Under the pieces are notes generated by a model. The model was not told the origin of the DNA and searched no databases. It saw nothing but the letters and a program-made list of their open reading frames with translations. Shown one piece after another: positions 26,696 to 36,103 of a stretch of DNA of 64,000 bases. The position numbers and the translations under genes were made by a program. This DNA comes from Lachnoclostridium phytofermentans ISDg (GTDB lineage: Bacteria > Bacillota > Clostridia > Lachnospirales > Lachnospiraceae): contig NC_010001.1 in the NCBI RefSeq assembly GCF_000018685.1, positions 450,001 to 514,000 on the forward strand, given 5' to 3'. Positions within the stretch are counted from its first letter, which is position 1. Each line of letters opens with the position of its first letter.

Positions 26696-26917
26696 ATGAC
26701 AAGTAGCAATCAAGGAACAAGTGGCTCTAACAGAATGGCAGTGCCTGAAGCAAAAGAAGCAATGAATCGTATGAAGATGGAAGTTGCATCTGAATTAGGA
26801 GTACCTCTAACTCAGGGTTACAATGGAAATCTTACAAGTGCTCAGAACGGATCAGTTGGTGGAGAAATGGTTCGCCAGATGATTAAGAGACAAGAAGAGT
26901 CTATGAGCGGCAAATAG
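26696..26917 (+). CDS. Alpha/beta-type small acid-soluble spore protein (SASP)
   Basis: A 73-residue DNA-binding spore protein. It carries both SASP signatures: KMEVASELGV, which includes the GPR protease cleavage region, at about 29-38, and LTSAQNGSVGGEMVRQMI at about 48-65. Alpha/beta SASPs coat spore DNA and are degraded during germination. The ATG at 26696 has a GGAGGTG SD, and a GTG at 26687 overlaps the SD. It is monocistronic, with a strong terminator. Its presence implies an endospore-forming host. No convincing sigma-G promoter could be assigned by eye. Confidence 0.94.
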   Translation: MTSSNQGTSGSNRMAVPEAKEAMNRMKMEVASELGVPLTQGYNGNLTSAQNGSVGGEMVRQMIKRQEESMSGK

Positions 26918-26938
26918 CAAATAGAATAAAAGGAAATA

Positions 26939-26993
26939 GAAAAGAGGTGTTGCAGAGTGGTATTTTTACCACTTTGCAACACCTCTTTTTTTG
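26939..26993 (+). terminator. Terminator of the SASP gene
   Basis: A long stem (AGAGGTGTTGCA, internal mismatch, GTGGTA, and its complement) with a T5 loop and a terminal T7 run. Confidence 0.95.
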
Positions 26994-27021
26994 TTATAAA
27001 TAAGGCTCAAACGAAAAAACA

Positions 27022-27050
27022 TTCACATTATGAATAAAATATGATAGAAT
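27022..27050 (+). promoter_or_regulatory. Promoter of glmM
   Basis: TTCACA (27022-27027), 17 bp, TAGAAT (27045-27050), 52 bp before the ATG. Confidence 0.5.
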
Positions 27051-27101
27051 AAATGTATATGGGCAAATTTTTTGCCTAACATTAAAAAGAGGAGTTAAGG
27101 C

Positions 27102-28448
27102 ATGGGAAAGTATTTTGGAACAGATGGCTTTCGTGGAGAAGCGAATAAAACGTTAACTGTGGAGCATGCTTATAAGGTTGGTCGATTCTTAGGATGGTAT
27201 TATGGAAAGGATCACAAAGCAAAAGTAGCAATTGGTAAGGATACGAGAAGATCCAGTTATATGTTTGAATATTCCCTGGTAGCCGGTTTGACTGCGAGTG
27301 GAGCAGATGTTTATCTTCTGCATGTAACACCGACACCGAGTGTTTCCTATGTTGTACGTAGCGAAGGATTTGATTGTGGTATCATGATAAGTGCCAGTCA
27401 CAACCCATTTCAAGATAATGGAATTAAAGTGATTAATGGCGGCGGGTATAAATTAGAGAATGAAGTTGAAAAATTAATAGAAGACTATATCGATGGAGAA
27501 ATACCGGAGATACCGTTTGCCTTTGGTGAAAATATTGGTAAAACAGTGGATTACTCTATGGGAAGACACCGTTATATCGGACATTTGATTTCGCTCGCGA
27601 CTCGTTCCTTTAAGGGAATAAAAGTTGGACTTGACCTTGCAAATGGGTCTGCAACGACTGTCGCAAAGGGTGTTTTTGATGCTCTTGGAGCTAAGACTTA
27701 TGTGATCCATGGGGAACCAGATGGTGTCAATATTAATTCTGATTGTGGTTCTACTCATATAGAACAGTTGCAAAAGTTTGTCGTTGAGCAAGGATTAGAT
27801 ATTGGATTTGCTTATGATGGAGATGCGGATCGTTGTCTTGCAGTAGATGAATTAGGGCAAGTGATAGATGGGGATGCGATTCTTTATCTTTGCGGTTGTT
27901 ATATGAAGGAGAGAGGCGAACTTCGTAATAATACAGTTGTTACAACAATTATGTCTAACTTAGGCCTTTATAAGTCATTAGACGCGAAAGAAATTGGATA
28001 TGCTAAAACAGCTGTTGGTGATAAGTACGTATTTGAAAACATGATGGAGCATGGACATTCCATTGGTGGAGAGCAATCCGGTCATATTATCTTTAATAAA
28101 CATGCTACGACAGGGGACGGTGTACTAACATCTCTTAAGATTATGGAAGTTATGTTAGAAAAGAAAGAAAAAATTTCTGTTTTATTACGTGAGTTAAAGA
28201 TATATCCTCAACTTTTACTCAATATTCCAGTGGTAGATAAGAAAATGGCTAAGAATGATCCAGATGTAATGGAAGCAGCCAAAGCAGTGGAACTAGAACT
28301 TGGTGATGAGGGCAGAATCTTGGTTCGTGAAAGTGGTACCGAGTCCGTAATTCGTGTTATGGTAGAAGCTGGATCAAATGAGGTATGTCAAAAGTATGCC
28401 GATAATGTAGTTGTAGTTTTACGTCAAAAAGGTCATATAAAAGCATAA
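27102..28448 (+). CDS. glmM: Phosphoglucosamine mutase
   Basis: A 448-residue alpha-D-phosphohexomutase that converts glucosamine-6-P to glucosamine-1-P for UDP-GlcNAc and peptidoglycan synthesis. It has the N-terminal GTDGFRG (6-12), the phosphoserine loop MISASHNPFQDNGIK (phospho-Ser about S99), the metal loop DGDADRC (about 240), the sugar-binding GGEQSGH (about 325) and the phosphate-binding RESGTESVIRVM (about 406-417). GTDGFRG and this length fit GlmM better than phosphomannomutases. Confidence 0.96.
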   Translation: MGKYFGTDGFRGEANKTLTVEHAYKVGRFLGWYYGKDHKAKVAIGKDTRRSSYMFEYSLVAGLTASGADVYLLHVTPTPSVSYVVRSEGFDCGIMISASHNPFQDNGIKVINGGGYKLENEVEKLIEDYIDGEIPEIPFAFGENIGKTVDYSMGRHRYIGHLISLATRSFKGIKVGLDLANGSATTVAKGVFDALGAKTYVIHGEPDGVNINSDCGSTHIEQLQKFVVEQGLDIGFAYDGDADRCLAVDELGQVIDGDAILYLCGCYMKERGELRNNTVVTTIMSNLGLYKSLDAKEIGYAKTAVGDKYVFENMMEHGHSIGGEQSGHIIFNKHATTGDGVLTSLKIMEVMLEKKEKISVLLRELKIYPQLLLNIPVVDKKMAKNDPDVMEAAKAVELELGDEGRILVRESGTESVIRVMVEAGSNEVCQKYADNVVVVLRQKGHIKA

Positions 28449-28567
28449 GAAACAAAAACAGCAGAAACAAAAATAATATACGGAACGAATCATGTTAATT
28501 TTCAGAGGAACGACGCAAAAAAGAAGCACCTTTTATCGGAGATAATAGAATAACTTCGGATAAGGTA

Positions 28568-28639
28568 TATTATCGAAACGAAGAACATGTTCCGATAATC
28601 AAGTATTATCGGAGCGAAAAACATGTTCCGATAATTAAG
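28568..28639 (+). repeat. Two tandem copies of a 36-bp unit with dyad symmetry
   Basis: Copies at 28568-28603 and 28604-28639 differ at four positions. Each contains AACATGTTCCGATAAT, and ATTATCGGA/TCCGATAAT arms can form overlapping hairpins. They lie in the 426-bp gap between glmM and tig, which otherwise holds only the tig promoter. Confidence 0.8.
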
Positions 28640-28713
28640 TACTATAATATTGTCTAACGACGTCTAAAAGCGGCAAATACAGAAAAAAATATCTAGCTTT
28701 TGTCTAGGTGACA

Positions 28714-28722
28714 TGATATAAT
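28714..28722 (+). promoter_or_regulatory. Extended -10 promoter of tig
   Basis: TG-A-TATAAT (28714-28722) with a poor -35 region. It is about 150 bp before the tig start, giving a leader of about 145 nt. Confidence 0.45.
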
Positions 28723-28874
28723 ATACTAATGTCTAGCCCTCTATACTTGGTTAGTGGGTTACGAAATGTAAACATAAGAATAAGGTGAGCGAAGTAAGCG
28801 AACACAATTATAACGTTAAAAAGTTTGGTATATGAAAGCATATACTTTGCTATATTTTAAGGAGGACTTAACAA

Positions 28875-30161
28875 ATGAGTTTCAAGGTGGAAGATTTAGG
28901 AAAGAATATGGTAAAGCTAACAATAGAAGCGACAGCAGAGGATTTTGACAAGGCAATTGAACAGGCTTACCAGAAAAATAAGGGCAAAATGAACGTGCAG
29001 GGATTCCGTAAAGGAAAAGCACCACGTGCAATCATCGAGAAGATGTATGGTGTAGGTGTATTCTATGAGGATGCTGCTAATTTTATTATTCCAGAAGCTT
29101 ATGAGCAGGCTATCGAAGAAAGTAAATTAGATGTTGTAGCAAGACCAGAAATCGACGTTGTTCAGGTTGAGAAGGGTCAGCCATTTATCTTCACAGCTGA
29201 AGTAGCAGTTAAGCCAGAAGTAACTCTTGGCGCATACAAGGGTGTAGAAGTTTCTAAGTCTGAAATCGAAGTAACAGAAGATGAGATTATGGCTGAGCTT
29301 GATAAGGTGAGAGAGCAGAACTCTAGAACAATTACAGTTGAAGATAGAGCAGTAATGGATAAAGATATCGTTACTATCGATTTTGAAGGTTTCGTTGATG
29401 GTGTAGCTTTCGAAGGTGGTAAGGGCGAAGATTATGCATTAACAATCGGTTCTCATTCCTTTATTGATACATTCGAGGATCAATTAGTAGGCAAGAACAT
29501 CGGTGAGGATGTAGAAGTTAATGTTACATTCCCAACTGAGTATCATGCAGCAGATCTTGCTGGAAAGCCAGCATTATTTAAAGTAAAAGTAAAAGAAATT
29601 AAAGCAAAAGAACTTCCAGCAGCAGATGATGAGTTTGCAGGGGATGTTTCCGAGTTTAATACTTTAGAAGAATATAAAGCTGATCTTAAGAAATCTTTAA
29701 CTGAGAAGAAGGATAAGGCAGCAAAGACAGCAAAAGAAGATGCAGTAGTTGATAAGGTAATCGAAAATGCAACTATGGAAATTCCAGATGCTATGGTAGA
29801 TACTCAGAAGCGTCAGATGGCTGAAGATTTTGCTCAGAGATTAAAGATGCAAGGTCTTTCTTTAGAGCAGTATTTCCAGTTCACAGGTTTAAATCCAAAT
29901 ACATTTATGGAGAACCTTGGACCACAGGCTCTTAAGCGTATCCAGAGCAGACTTGTATTAGAAGCAGTTGTTAAGGCTGAGAATATTACAGTATCTGTAG
30001 AAGAAATTGATAAAGAACTTGCAGAGATGGCTTCCGCTTACCAGATGGAAGTTGACAAATTAAAAGAGTTAATTGGCGAGAAGGAAAAAGAACAGATCGT
30101 TATGGATATGGCAGTTCAAAAAGCCATTGATCTTGTAGCAAGTGAAGCAAAGGAAGTTTAA
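28875..30161 (+). CDS. tig: Trigger factor (ribosome-associated chaperone/PPIase)
   Basis: A 428-residue protein with an N-terminal ribosome-binding domain carrying the signature GFRKGKAPR (43-51), a central FKBP-type prolyl isomerase domain (about 150-245; FEGFVDGVAFEGGKGEDY) and a C-terminal helical substrate-binding domain (about 255-428). It binds nascent chains at the exit tunnel. Adjacent clpP and clpX follow in the classical bacterial order. The SD is AAGGAGG. Confidence 0.97.
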   Translation: MSFKVEDLGKNMVKLTIEATAEDFDKAIEQAYQKNKGKMNVQGFRKGKAPRAIIEKMYGVGVFYEDAANFIIPEAYEQAIEESKLDVVARPEIDVVQVEKGQPFIFTAEVAVKPEVTLGAYKGVEVSKSEIEVTEDEIMAELDKVREQNSRTITVEDRAVMDKDIVTIDFEGFVDGVAFEGGKGEDYALTIGSHSFIDTFEDQLVGKNIGEDVEVNVTFPTEYHAADLAGKPALFKVKVKEIKAKELPAADDEFAGDVSEFNTLEEYKADLKKSLTEKKDKAAKTAKEDAVVDKVIENATMEIPDAMVDTQKRQMAEDFAQRLKMQGLSLEQYFQFTGLNPNTFMENLGPQALKRIQSRLVLEAVVKAENITVSVEEIDKELAEMASAYQMEVDKLKELIGEKEKEQIVMDMAVQKAIDLVASEAKEV

Positions 30162-30193
30162 TCAAGGCGATTCGACTCTTTGCAATTCATATG

Positions 30194-30242
30194 GGCTGTT
30201 GCTGAAAGCATGTTGCTAAGTCATGTTGCTGAAGCAACAGCC
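30194..30242 (+). repeat. Hairpin between tig and clpP
   Basis: GGCTGTTGCT/AGCAACAGCC (30194-30203, 30233-30242), with a loop that contains CATGTTGCT twice. There is no T-run, so it may be a processing or stability element rather than a terminator. Confidence 0.65.
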
Positions 30243-30271
30243 TGTTGTTCATGAAAGGAAAGGTGACGGAT

Positions 30272-30853
30272 ATGAGTTTAGTACCTTATGTAATCGAGCA
30301 GACAAGCAGGGGAGAGCGCTCCTACGATATTTATTCCAGATTGTTAAAAGAAAGAATTATTTTCCTTGGAGAAGAAGTTACTGATGTTAGCGCAAGCGTT
30401 ATTGTAGCTCAGTTATTGTTCTTAGAGGCAGAGGATCCTGGTAAGGATATCAGTTTATATATTAATAGCCCAGGTGGTTCCGTAACAGCAGGTATGGCTA
30501 TTTACGATACTATGAATTACATTAAGTGTGATGTTTCCACTATTTGTATTGGTATGGCCGCTAGTATGGGTGCCTTCTTATTAGCAGGTGGTGCTAAGGG
30601 TAAGAGATTTGCACTTCCTAATGCAGAAGTTATGATTCATCAGCCATCCGGCGGTGCTAAGGGTCAGGCTACCGATATTCAGATTGTTGCAGAGAACATC
30701 TTAAAAATTAAGAAGAAATTAAATACAATCTTATCTGAAAATACAGGGAAACCACTTGAGGTAGTTGAAGTGGATACCGAAAGAGATTATTATATGTCTG
30801 CAGAAGAAGCAAAGAACTATGGTATCATTGATAGCGTAATTGCAAGCAGATAA
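30272..30853 (+). CDS. clpP: ATP-dependent Clp protease proteolytic subunit
   Basis: A 193-residue serine protease subunit. From the ATG at 30272 it begins MSLVPYVIEQTSRGERSYDI, the standard ClpP N-terminus, with AAAGGTGA upstream as SD; in-frame upstream starts (30245, 30251) are unlikely. The catalytic residues are S98 (GMAASMGAF) and H123 (MIHQPSGG), with the Asp near 172. It forms the tetradecamer that works with ClpX, encoded next. Confidence 0.97.
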   Translation: MSLVPYVIEQTSRGERSYDIYSRLLKERIIFLGEEVTDVSASVIVAQLLFLEAEDPGKDISLYINSPGGSVTAGMAIYDTMNYIKCDVSTICIGMAASMGAFLLAGGAKGKRFALPNAEVMIHQPSGGAKGQATDIQIVAENILKIKKKLNTILSENTGKPLEVVEVDTERDYYMSAEEAKNYGIIDSVIASR

Positions 30854-30917
30854 CTTAAAGTTGATTCAAGTAAAACCTAGTATGCTTGTATAGCATGTTT
30901 GAAGAGAGGTGAACAGA

Positions 30918-32219
30918 TTGGCAAATAGAACAGAAGATAGAAAACAGGTTAGATGCTCATTCTGCGGAAAGTCTCAGGAACAAGTTCGTAAGCTTCTTGC
31001 AGGACCAGGGGATGTCTATATCTGCGATGAATGTATTGAGCTCTGCTATGAGATTGTGGAGGAAGAATTCGATGATGATGTGGCAGAGTCTGCATCCGGC
31101 ATTAACCTCTTAAAACCAAAGGAAATTAAAGAATTTTTAGATCAATATGTCATTGGACAGGAAGAAGCAAAAAAAGTTCTTTCTGTATCCGTTTATAATC
31201 ATTATAAACGTGTATTATCAGAGAAAGATTTAGACGTTGAGTTGCAGAAGAGCAATATTCTGATGATTGGACCGACCGGTTCCGGTAAAACCTATGTTGC
31301 ACAAACTTTAGCAAAAATTCTTAACGTACCTTTCGCCATTGCAGATGCTACTGCATTGACAGAGGCTGGTTATGTTGGTGAAGATGTGGAAAATATTCTG
31401 CTTAAGATTATTCAGGCGGCAGATTACGATATTGAACGAGCACAATACGGCATTATCTATATTGATGAGATTGATAAGATAACACGTAAGTCAGAAAATA
31501 CATCGATTACAAGAGATGTATCTGGTGAAGGAGTTCAGCAAGCACTCTTAAAGATTTTGGAAGGATCCGTAGCTTCTGTTCCACCACAAGGTGGAAGAAA
31601 GCACCCTCATCAGGAATTTATTCAAATTGATACCACCAATATATTGTTTATCTGTGGCGGTGCATTTGATGGTTTAGAGAAAATCGTGGAAGCCAGAATT
31701 GGACAGAAGTCCATCGGATTTAATGCTGAAATTGCGCATGGTCAAAAGGAAAATATCGGTGATTTATTCCGCCAGGTATTACCTCAAGATTTAATAAAAT
31801 TCGGTATGATTCCAGAGTTTGTGGGTCGTGTACCAGTGAATACAGCCCTTGATTTATTAGATGAGCAAGCATTAGTACGAATCCTTACAGAACCAAAGAA
31901 TGCTATCACAAAGCAATACCGAAAATTGTTTGAGTTAGATGGTGTTGAACTTGTTTTTGAAGAGGATGCATTGAAAGAAATTGCAAAGCGTTCCTTTGAA
32001 CGTAAAACAGGTGCGCGAGGGCTTCGTGCAATTATGGAATCTGTTATGATGGATTCTATGTTCAAGGTTCCAACGGATACCAGTGTTCTTAAATGTATTA
32101 TTACAAAGGAGTCTGCTGAAGGTAAGGAAGAGCCACGCTTGGTTACTGCCGAAAACGGACAGCAGCGTAAAATTGCTCAAAAGAAGGTAGCAAAGAAAAG
32201 TAGTAATGAAATAGCTTAG
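30918..32219 (+). CDS. clpX: ATP-dependent Clp protease ATP-binding subunit ClpX
   Basis: A 433-residue AAA+ unfoldase with an N-terminal four-Cys zinc-binding domain (CSFCGK and CDECIELC, about 11-42), Walker A GPTGSGKT (about 117-124), Walker [10 protein letters not shown] (about 181-189) and sensor motifs to the C-terminus. TTG 30918 gives the typical N-terminus (M)ANRTEDRKQ and has GAGAGGTG upstream; GTG 30909 is the alternative. It feeds substrates to ClpP. Confidence 0.97.
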
Positions 32220-32246
32220 TTATGAAGCTTCATAGCTAACATGAAG

Positions 32247-32290
32247 AAGTCTGTCGGCGAACTCTTATCAGATAGCTGGCAGACTTTTGT
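32247..32290 (+). terminator. Hairpin between clpX and lon
   Basis: AAGTCTG/CAGACTT followed by TTGTTAAC. It is a moderate terminator or attenuator, with lon starting 83 bp later. Confidence 0.6.
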
Positions 32291-32372
32291 TAACAGTAAG
32301 TGTACCCCCTGATTTGTATGCGCGCCATGGCGTGCAGTTAGGAGCCGAGTATGCATAGTTTTGGAGGTATTA

Positions 32373-34802
32373 ATGAGTGAATATACGAGACAACTGCCCG
32401 TGGTGGCTCTAAGAAATATGGCAGTCATGCCCGGGATGTTGATTCATTTTGATGTTAATAGAAAAGTAAGTATTGAAGCAATTGAAGCAGCAATGCTCTT
32501 AAATCAACAGGTATTATTAGTTTCACAGATTGATGCAGAGACTGAAAATCCAACAGCCGATGATTTGTACCGAGTAGGAACAATAGCAGAAATTAAACAG
32601 ATGATAAAACTCCCTGGGAATGTAATACGTGTTTTGGTTACTGGTTTAGAACGAGCAACCCTAGATTCTTTAGTATCAGAACAGCCATATCTAAAAGCTC
32701 AGCTAACATCCAAGGAAGCGGAGCTTCTTAACTTAACTGAGGCAGAAGAAGAAGCAATGGTTCGTGCTCTAAGAGATTTATTCGAGGTATATACCACTGA
32801 AAATAATAAGCTAAATAAGGATATTATTCGTCAAGTGGAAGCTTCCAGAGAAATTGAAAAAATGGTGGAGCAACTCTCGATTCATATCCCTATGACATTA
32901 GAGGATAAACAACTATTACTAGCAGCAAGTGATTTAATGGAGCAGTATGAACGCCTATGTTTAATCTTAGCAGATGAAATAGAAGTTATGCGAATTAAAA
33001 GGGAACTTCAGAATAAGGTTAAGGATAAAGTTGACAAAAACCAGAAAGACTACATAATGAGGGAGCAACTTAAGGTCATTAAGGAAGAACTTGGAGAAAC
33101 GAGTTCTGTTTCTGACATTATGCAGTATCTGGAGCAACTAAAAGAATTGGTTGCTAGTGATGAAGTAAAAGAGAAGATTAAGAAGGAAATCGAACGTTTT
33201 CAAAACGTTGCTGGAAGTAACTCAGAGAGTGCAGTAGCAAGAGGTTATGTTGAAACATTGCTTAGCCTACCTTGGGACAAGGTAAGCGAAGATTTTATGG
33301 ATTTGGCGTATGCGAAAGAGGTACTTGAAACAGAACACTATGGGTTAAAAAAGGTAAAGGAACGTGTACTAGATTTCTTAGCGGTGCGTCAGTTAACGGA
33401 AAAAGGAGATAGTCCGATTATCTGTCTTGTGGGTCCTCCGGGAACCGGAAAAACTTCAATCGCCCGTTCAATCGCTAAAGCTCTTAATAAGGAGTATGTC
33501 CGCATTAGCCTTGGTGGTGTCAGGGATGAAGCGGAGATAAGGGGGCATCGAAGAACCTATGTGGGTGCTCTTCCAGGCCGTATTATTACTGGACTTAAAC
33601 AGGCAAAGGTGAAAAATCCTCTCATGCTTCTTGATGAAATCGACAAGATGAGCTCTGACTATAAAGGGGATACTGCATCCGCTATGTTAGAGGTGCTTGA
33701 TTCTGAGCAAAATTGTAATTTTGTTGACCACTACGTGGAAATCCCAGTAGACCTATCAGAAGTTATGTTTATTGCAACCGCAAATACAACACAGACGATA
33801 CCGAAACCTCTACTAGATCGTATGGAAATTATCGAGGTAAGTTCTTATACAGAAAACGAAAAATTTCATATTGCGAAAAATCATTTACTTAACAAACAAA
33901 TAGAGAAAAATGGTTTAAAAAAGAGTCAAATCAGTATATCAGAGAAGGCACTTAGGAAGATAATTAGCGACTATACTAGAGAAGCAGGAGTTCGTGGTTT
34001 AGAGCGTAAGATTTCAGAGGTATGTAGAAAAATTGCTAGAGAATTGTTAGAGCAGGAGTCTAAGGAGAATCAAAACCTTATCAAATCTGCAAAGAATAAG
34101 TCAAACAATAAAAATCAAAGCCATAGTGAGGTAGCAGCTGCTGTAGAGGCGGAGGAGATTAGTGTAACTACGAAACCATCGAAGATAAAGGTAACAGAGA
34201 AAAATATCACTACTTACCTTGGAAAGCCGAAGTTTCGAAATGAAATCGCAAGCCAAAAGGATGAAGTCGGAATCGTATGTGGACTTGCTTGGACTAGTGT
34301 AGGTGGAACTACCTTACAGATAGAAGTAAATTCGTTACCAGGTAAAGGTGCCTTGATACTGACAGGCCAAATGGGCGATGTGATGAAAGAGTCCGCCCAA
34401 CTTGGAATCAGTTATATTCGTTCTCTAAGTAAGGAATATAAGATATCAGAAGAATATTTTCAAAAAAATGATATTCATATCCATATTCCAGAAGGTGCTA
34501 CACCAAAAGATGGTCCGAGTGCAGGTATTACAATGGCTACAGCAATGTTATCTGCTATTACAGGCAAGAAGGTTCACGCAAAAGTTGCAATGACTGGGGA
34601 AATAACACTTCGTGGTCGTGTATTACCAATCGGCGGTCTAAAGGAAAAGCTGCTGGCAGCAAAGAATACCGGGATTAAGAAAGTTTTAATTCCTGAAAAG
34701 AATCGCCCAGATTTAGAAGAGTTAGAGCAAGAGATAACCGAGGGTATGGAAGTAATATGTGTTGCTACTATGGATGAGGTTTTAAAACATGCGCTTGTGT
34801 AA
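32373..34802 (+). CDS. lon: ATP-dependent protease La
   Basis: An 809-residue Lon protease. It has an N-terminal substrate-binding domain (1-200), coiled-coil region, AAA+ module with Walker A GPPGTGKTS (about 353) and Walker B LLDEIDKM, and a C-terminal protease domain with catalytic Ser in KDGPSAGITMA (about 713) and Lys in GGLKEKLLAAK (about 756). An unusually hydrophilic insertion rich in Lys, Asn and Glu (about 555-605) separates the AAA+ and protease domains. ATG 32373 has GGAGGT 6 bp upstream. Confidence 0.97.
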   Translation: MSEYTRQLPVVALRNMAVMPGMLIHFDVNRKVSIEAIEAAMLLNQQVLLVSQIDAETENPTADDLYRVGTIAEIKQMIKLPGNVIRVLVTGLERATLDSLVSEQPYLKAQLTSKEAELLNLTEAEEEAMVRALRDLFEVYTTENNKLNKDIIRQVEASREIEKMVEQLSIHIPMTLEDKQLLLAASDLMEQYERLCLILADEIEVMRIKRELQNKVKDKVDKNQKDYIMREQLKVIKEELGETSSVSDIMQYLEQLKELVASDEVKEKIKKEIERFQNVAGSNSESAVARGYVETLLSLPWDKVSEDFMDLAYAKEVLETEHYGLKKVKERVLDFLAVRQLTEKGDSPIICLVGPPGTGKTSIARSIAKALNKEYVRISLGGVRDEAEIRGHRRTYVGALPGRIITGLKQAKVKNPLMLLDEIDKMSSDYKGDTASAMLEVLDSEQNCNFVDHYVEIPVDLSEVMFIATANTTQTIPKPLLDRMEIIEVSSYTENEKFHIAKNHLLNKQIEKNGLKKSQISISEKALRKIISDYTREAGVRGLERKISEVCRKIARELLEQESKENQNLIKSAKNKSNNKNQSHSEVAAAVEAEEISVTTKPSKIKVTEKNITTYLGKPKFRNEIASQKDEVGIVCGLAWTSVGGTTLQIEVNSLPGKGALILTGQMGDVMKESAQLGISYIRSLSKEYKISEEYFQKNDIHIHIPEGATPKDGPSAGITMATAMLSAITGKKVHAKVAMTGEITLRGRVLPIGGLKEKLLAAKNTGIKKVLIPEKNRPDLEELEQEITEGMEVICVATMDEVLKHALV

Positions 34803-34984
34803 CTGAATCATGATGGAACGATTACTGCTTAATTTTAAGTGATAGAATTTGCTATGTGATTATCTATCAGGTAAAAAGGATAAATTATAGTTATAAGGTT
34901 ACTTGAAGCGAGTATCTCGGTGAATCAAAACTATTTTCTTGTATGAAATAGGTATGGTGACTAAAAGACTATAGGCTTGTCATT

Positions 34985-35041
34985 AATAAAGAATCGTGAC
35001 AGGAATAAAGAATCGTAACAGGAATAAAGAATCGTGACAGG
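34985..35041 (+). repeat. Three tandem copies of a 19-bp unit before engB
   Basis: AATAAAGAATCGTGACAGG is repeated exactly in tandem at 34985-35003, 35004-35022 (one mismatch) and 35023-35041. The array ends 23 bp before the engB start. No dyad symmetry is seen. Confidence 0.9.
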
Positions 35042-35064
35042 AACCAAGAAGTTAGGAGAAAATT

Positions 35065-35670
35065 ATGAATGTAAACCAAGTAGATTTGGAAACGGTATGT
35101 GGAGTAACCAGTGTGTTACCAGAGAATACTCAACCAGAATTTGCTTTTGCTGGAAAATCGAATGTAGGAAAATCCTCATTAATTAACGGGTTAATGAATA
35201 GAAAGTCGTTTGCTAGAACTTCTTCACAGCCAGGTAAGACACAGACTATTAATTTTTATCATCTCAATGAAAAATTATATTTTGTGGATCTCCCTGGATA
35301 TGGCTATGCAAAAGTATCTTCAGAGTTAAAAGCGAAATGGGGCAAAATGATTGAGAAGTATTTACGAACTTCTACACAATTAAAGGTGATATTCCTTCTG
35401 ATCGATATTCGTCATGAGCCCTCTGCAAATGACAAAGATATGTATGAATGGATTGTTCATAATGGATTTGAACCAGTAATCATAGCAACGAAACTTGATA
35501 AAATCAATCGTAGCCAACGAGATAAGCATATTAAAATGGTACGAACTGGTTTATGTGCAGGAGCAAATACGAAGATCTTACCTTTTTCTTCTTTATCCAA
35601 AGAAGGAAAAGATGATATCTGGAGATGTATTGAACAGTTTTTAGAAGTTCCAGATACAGAAAATAAGTAA
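35065..35670 (+). CDS. engB: Ribosome biogenesis GTPase EngB (YsxC)
   Basis: A 201-residue GTPase needed for 50S subunit assembly. G motifs are G1 GKSNVGKSS (30-38), G2 Thr in the SQPGKTQT segment (about 56-63), G3 DLPGYGYA (about 75-82) and G4 TKLDK (about 141-145). The lon-engB order is conserved in Firmicutes. The SD is TTAGGAG. Confidence 0.96.
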   Translation: MNVNQVDLETVCGVTSVLPENTQPEFAFAGKSNVGKSSLINGLMNRKSFARTSSQPGKTQTINFYHLNEKLYFVDLPGYGYAKVSSELKAKWGKMIEKYLRTSTQLKVIFLLIDIRHEPSANDKDMYEWIVHNGFEPVIIATKLDKINRSQRDKHIKMVRTGLCAGANTKILPFSSLSKEGKDDIWRCIEQFLEVPDTENK

Positions 35671-35765
35671 TAACCAACTTAAAAGGAAGGGGCTTATGCA
35701 AAATAGAGGAGTAATCAATCTATGGAGCAAAAGTTCCTTTTTTATTAGAGTGAAAAAACATGTCC

Positions 35766-35797
35766 GGATAGCATATCACTGAAGTGATACGTTATCC
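35766..35797 (+). terminator. Hairpin after engB
   Basis: GGATA-gca-TATCACT-ga-AGTGATA-cgt-TATCC followed by a T-rich tract. It is probably the end of the lon-engB transcript. The remaining 35798-36010 is AT-rich without a visible feature. Confidence 0.6.
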
Positions 35798-36019
35798 TTC
35801 TTTCTATATATAGGATAAATTTTGTGCAATAAATTGGTATCTCAAGAGAAATAACCATTATTGATAAGGTGTGTTATGACACGGAAGTGTTAGTTATTAA
35901 AGTAATTTAGTTAGGTCCTTTCTGCGACGTAATGTAAGTAGTTACAGAAAGTACAGATTTCTTGCTAATAGTTCTTAGATTTTTTATGGAAATGTAGCGT
36001 ATTAGTCTTTTATCATTGC

Positions 36020-36042
36020 TATAATCGCTGTAAGTGATTACA
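36020..36042 (+). promoter_or_regulatory. -10 box and operator-like palindrome before the MATE gene
   Basis: TATAAT (36020-36025) is followed 4 bp later by TGTAAGTGATTACA (36029-36042), a dyad with TGTAA/TTACA arms where a repressor would block transcription. No clear -35 box was found. Confidence 0.4.
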
Positions 36043-36103
36043 ATAAATTATAGGATAAAAACGTATATAAATGTACAAATAGAATGAAGAGAGATGTGTA
36101 GCT

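Noticed and set aside
34985..35041. CRISPR-like array
   Set aside because: The repeats are directly abutting with no spacers. The same holds for the arrays at 44428, 61784 and 63488. No cas genes are present.
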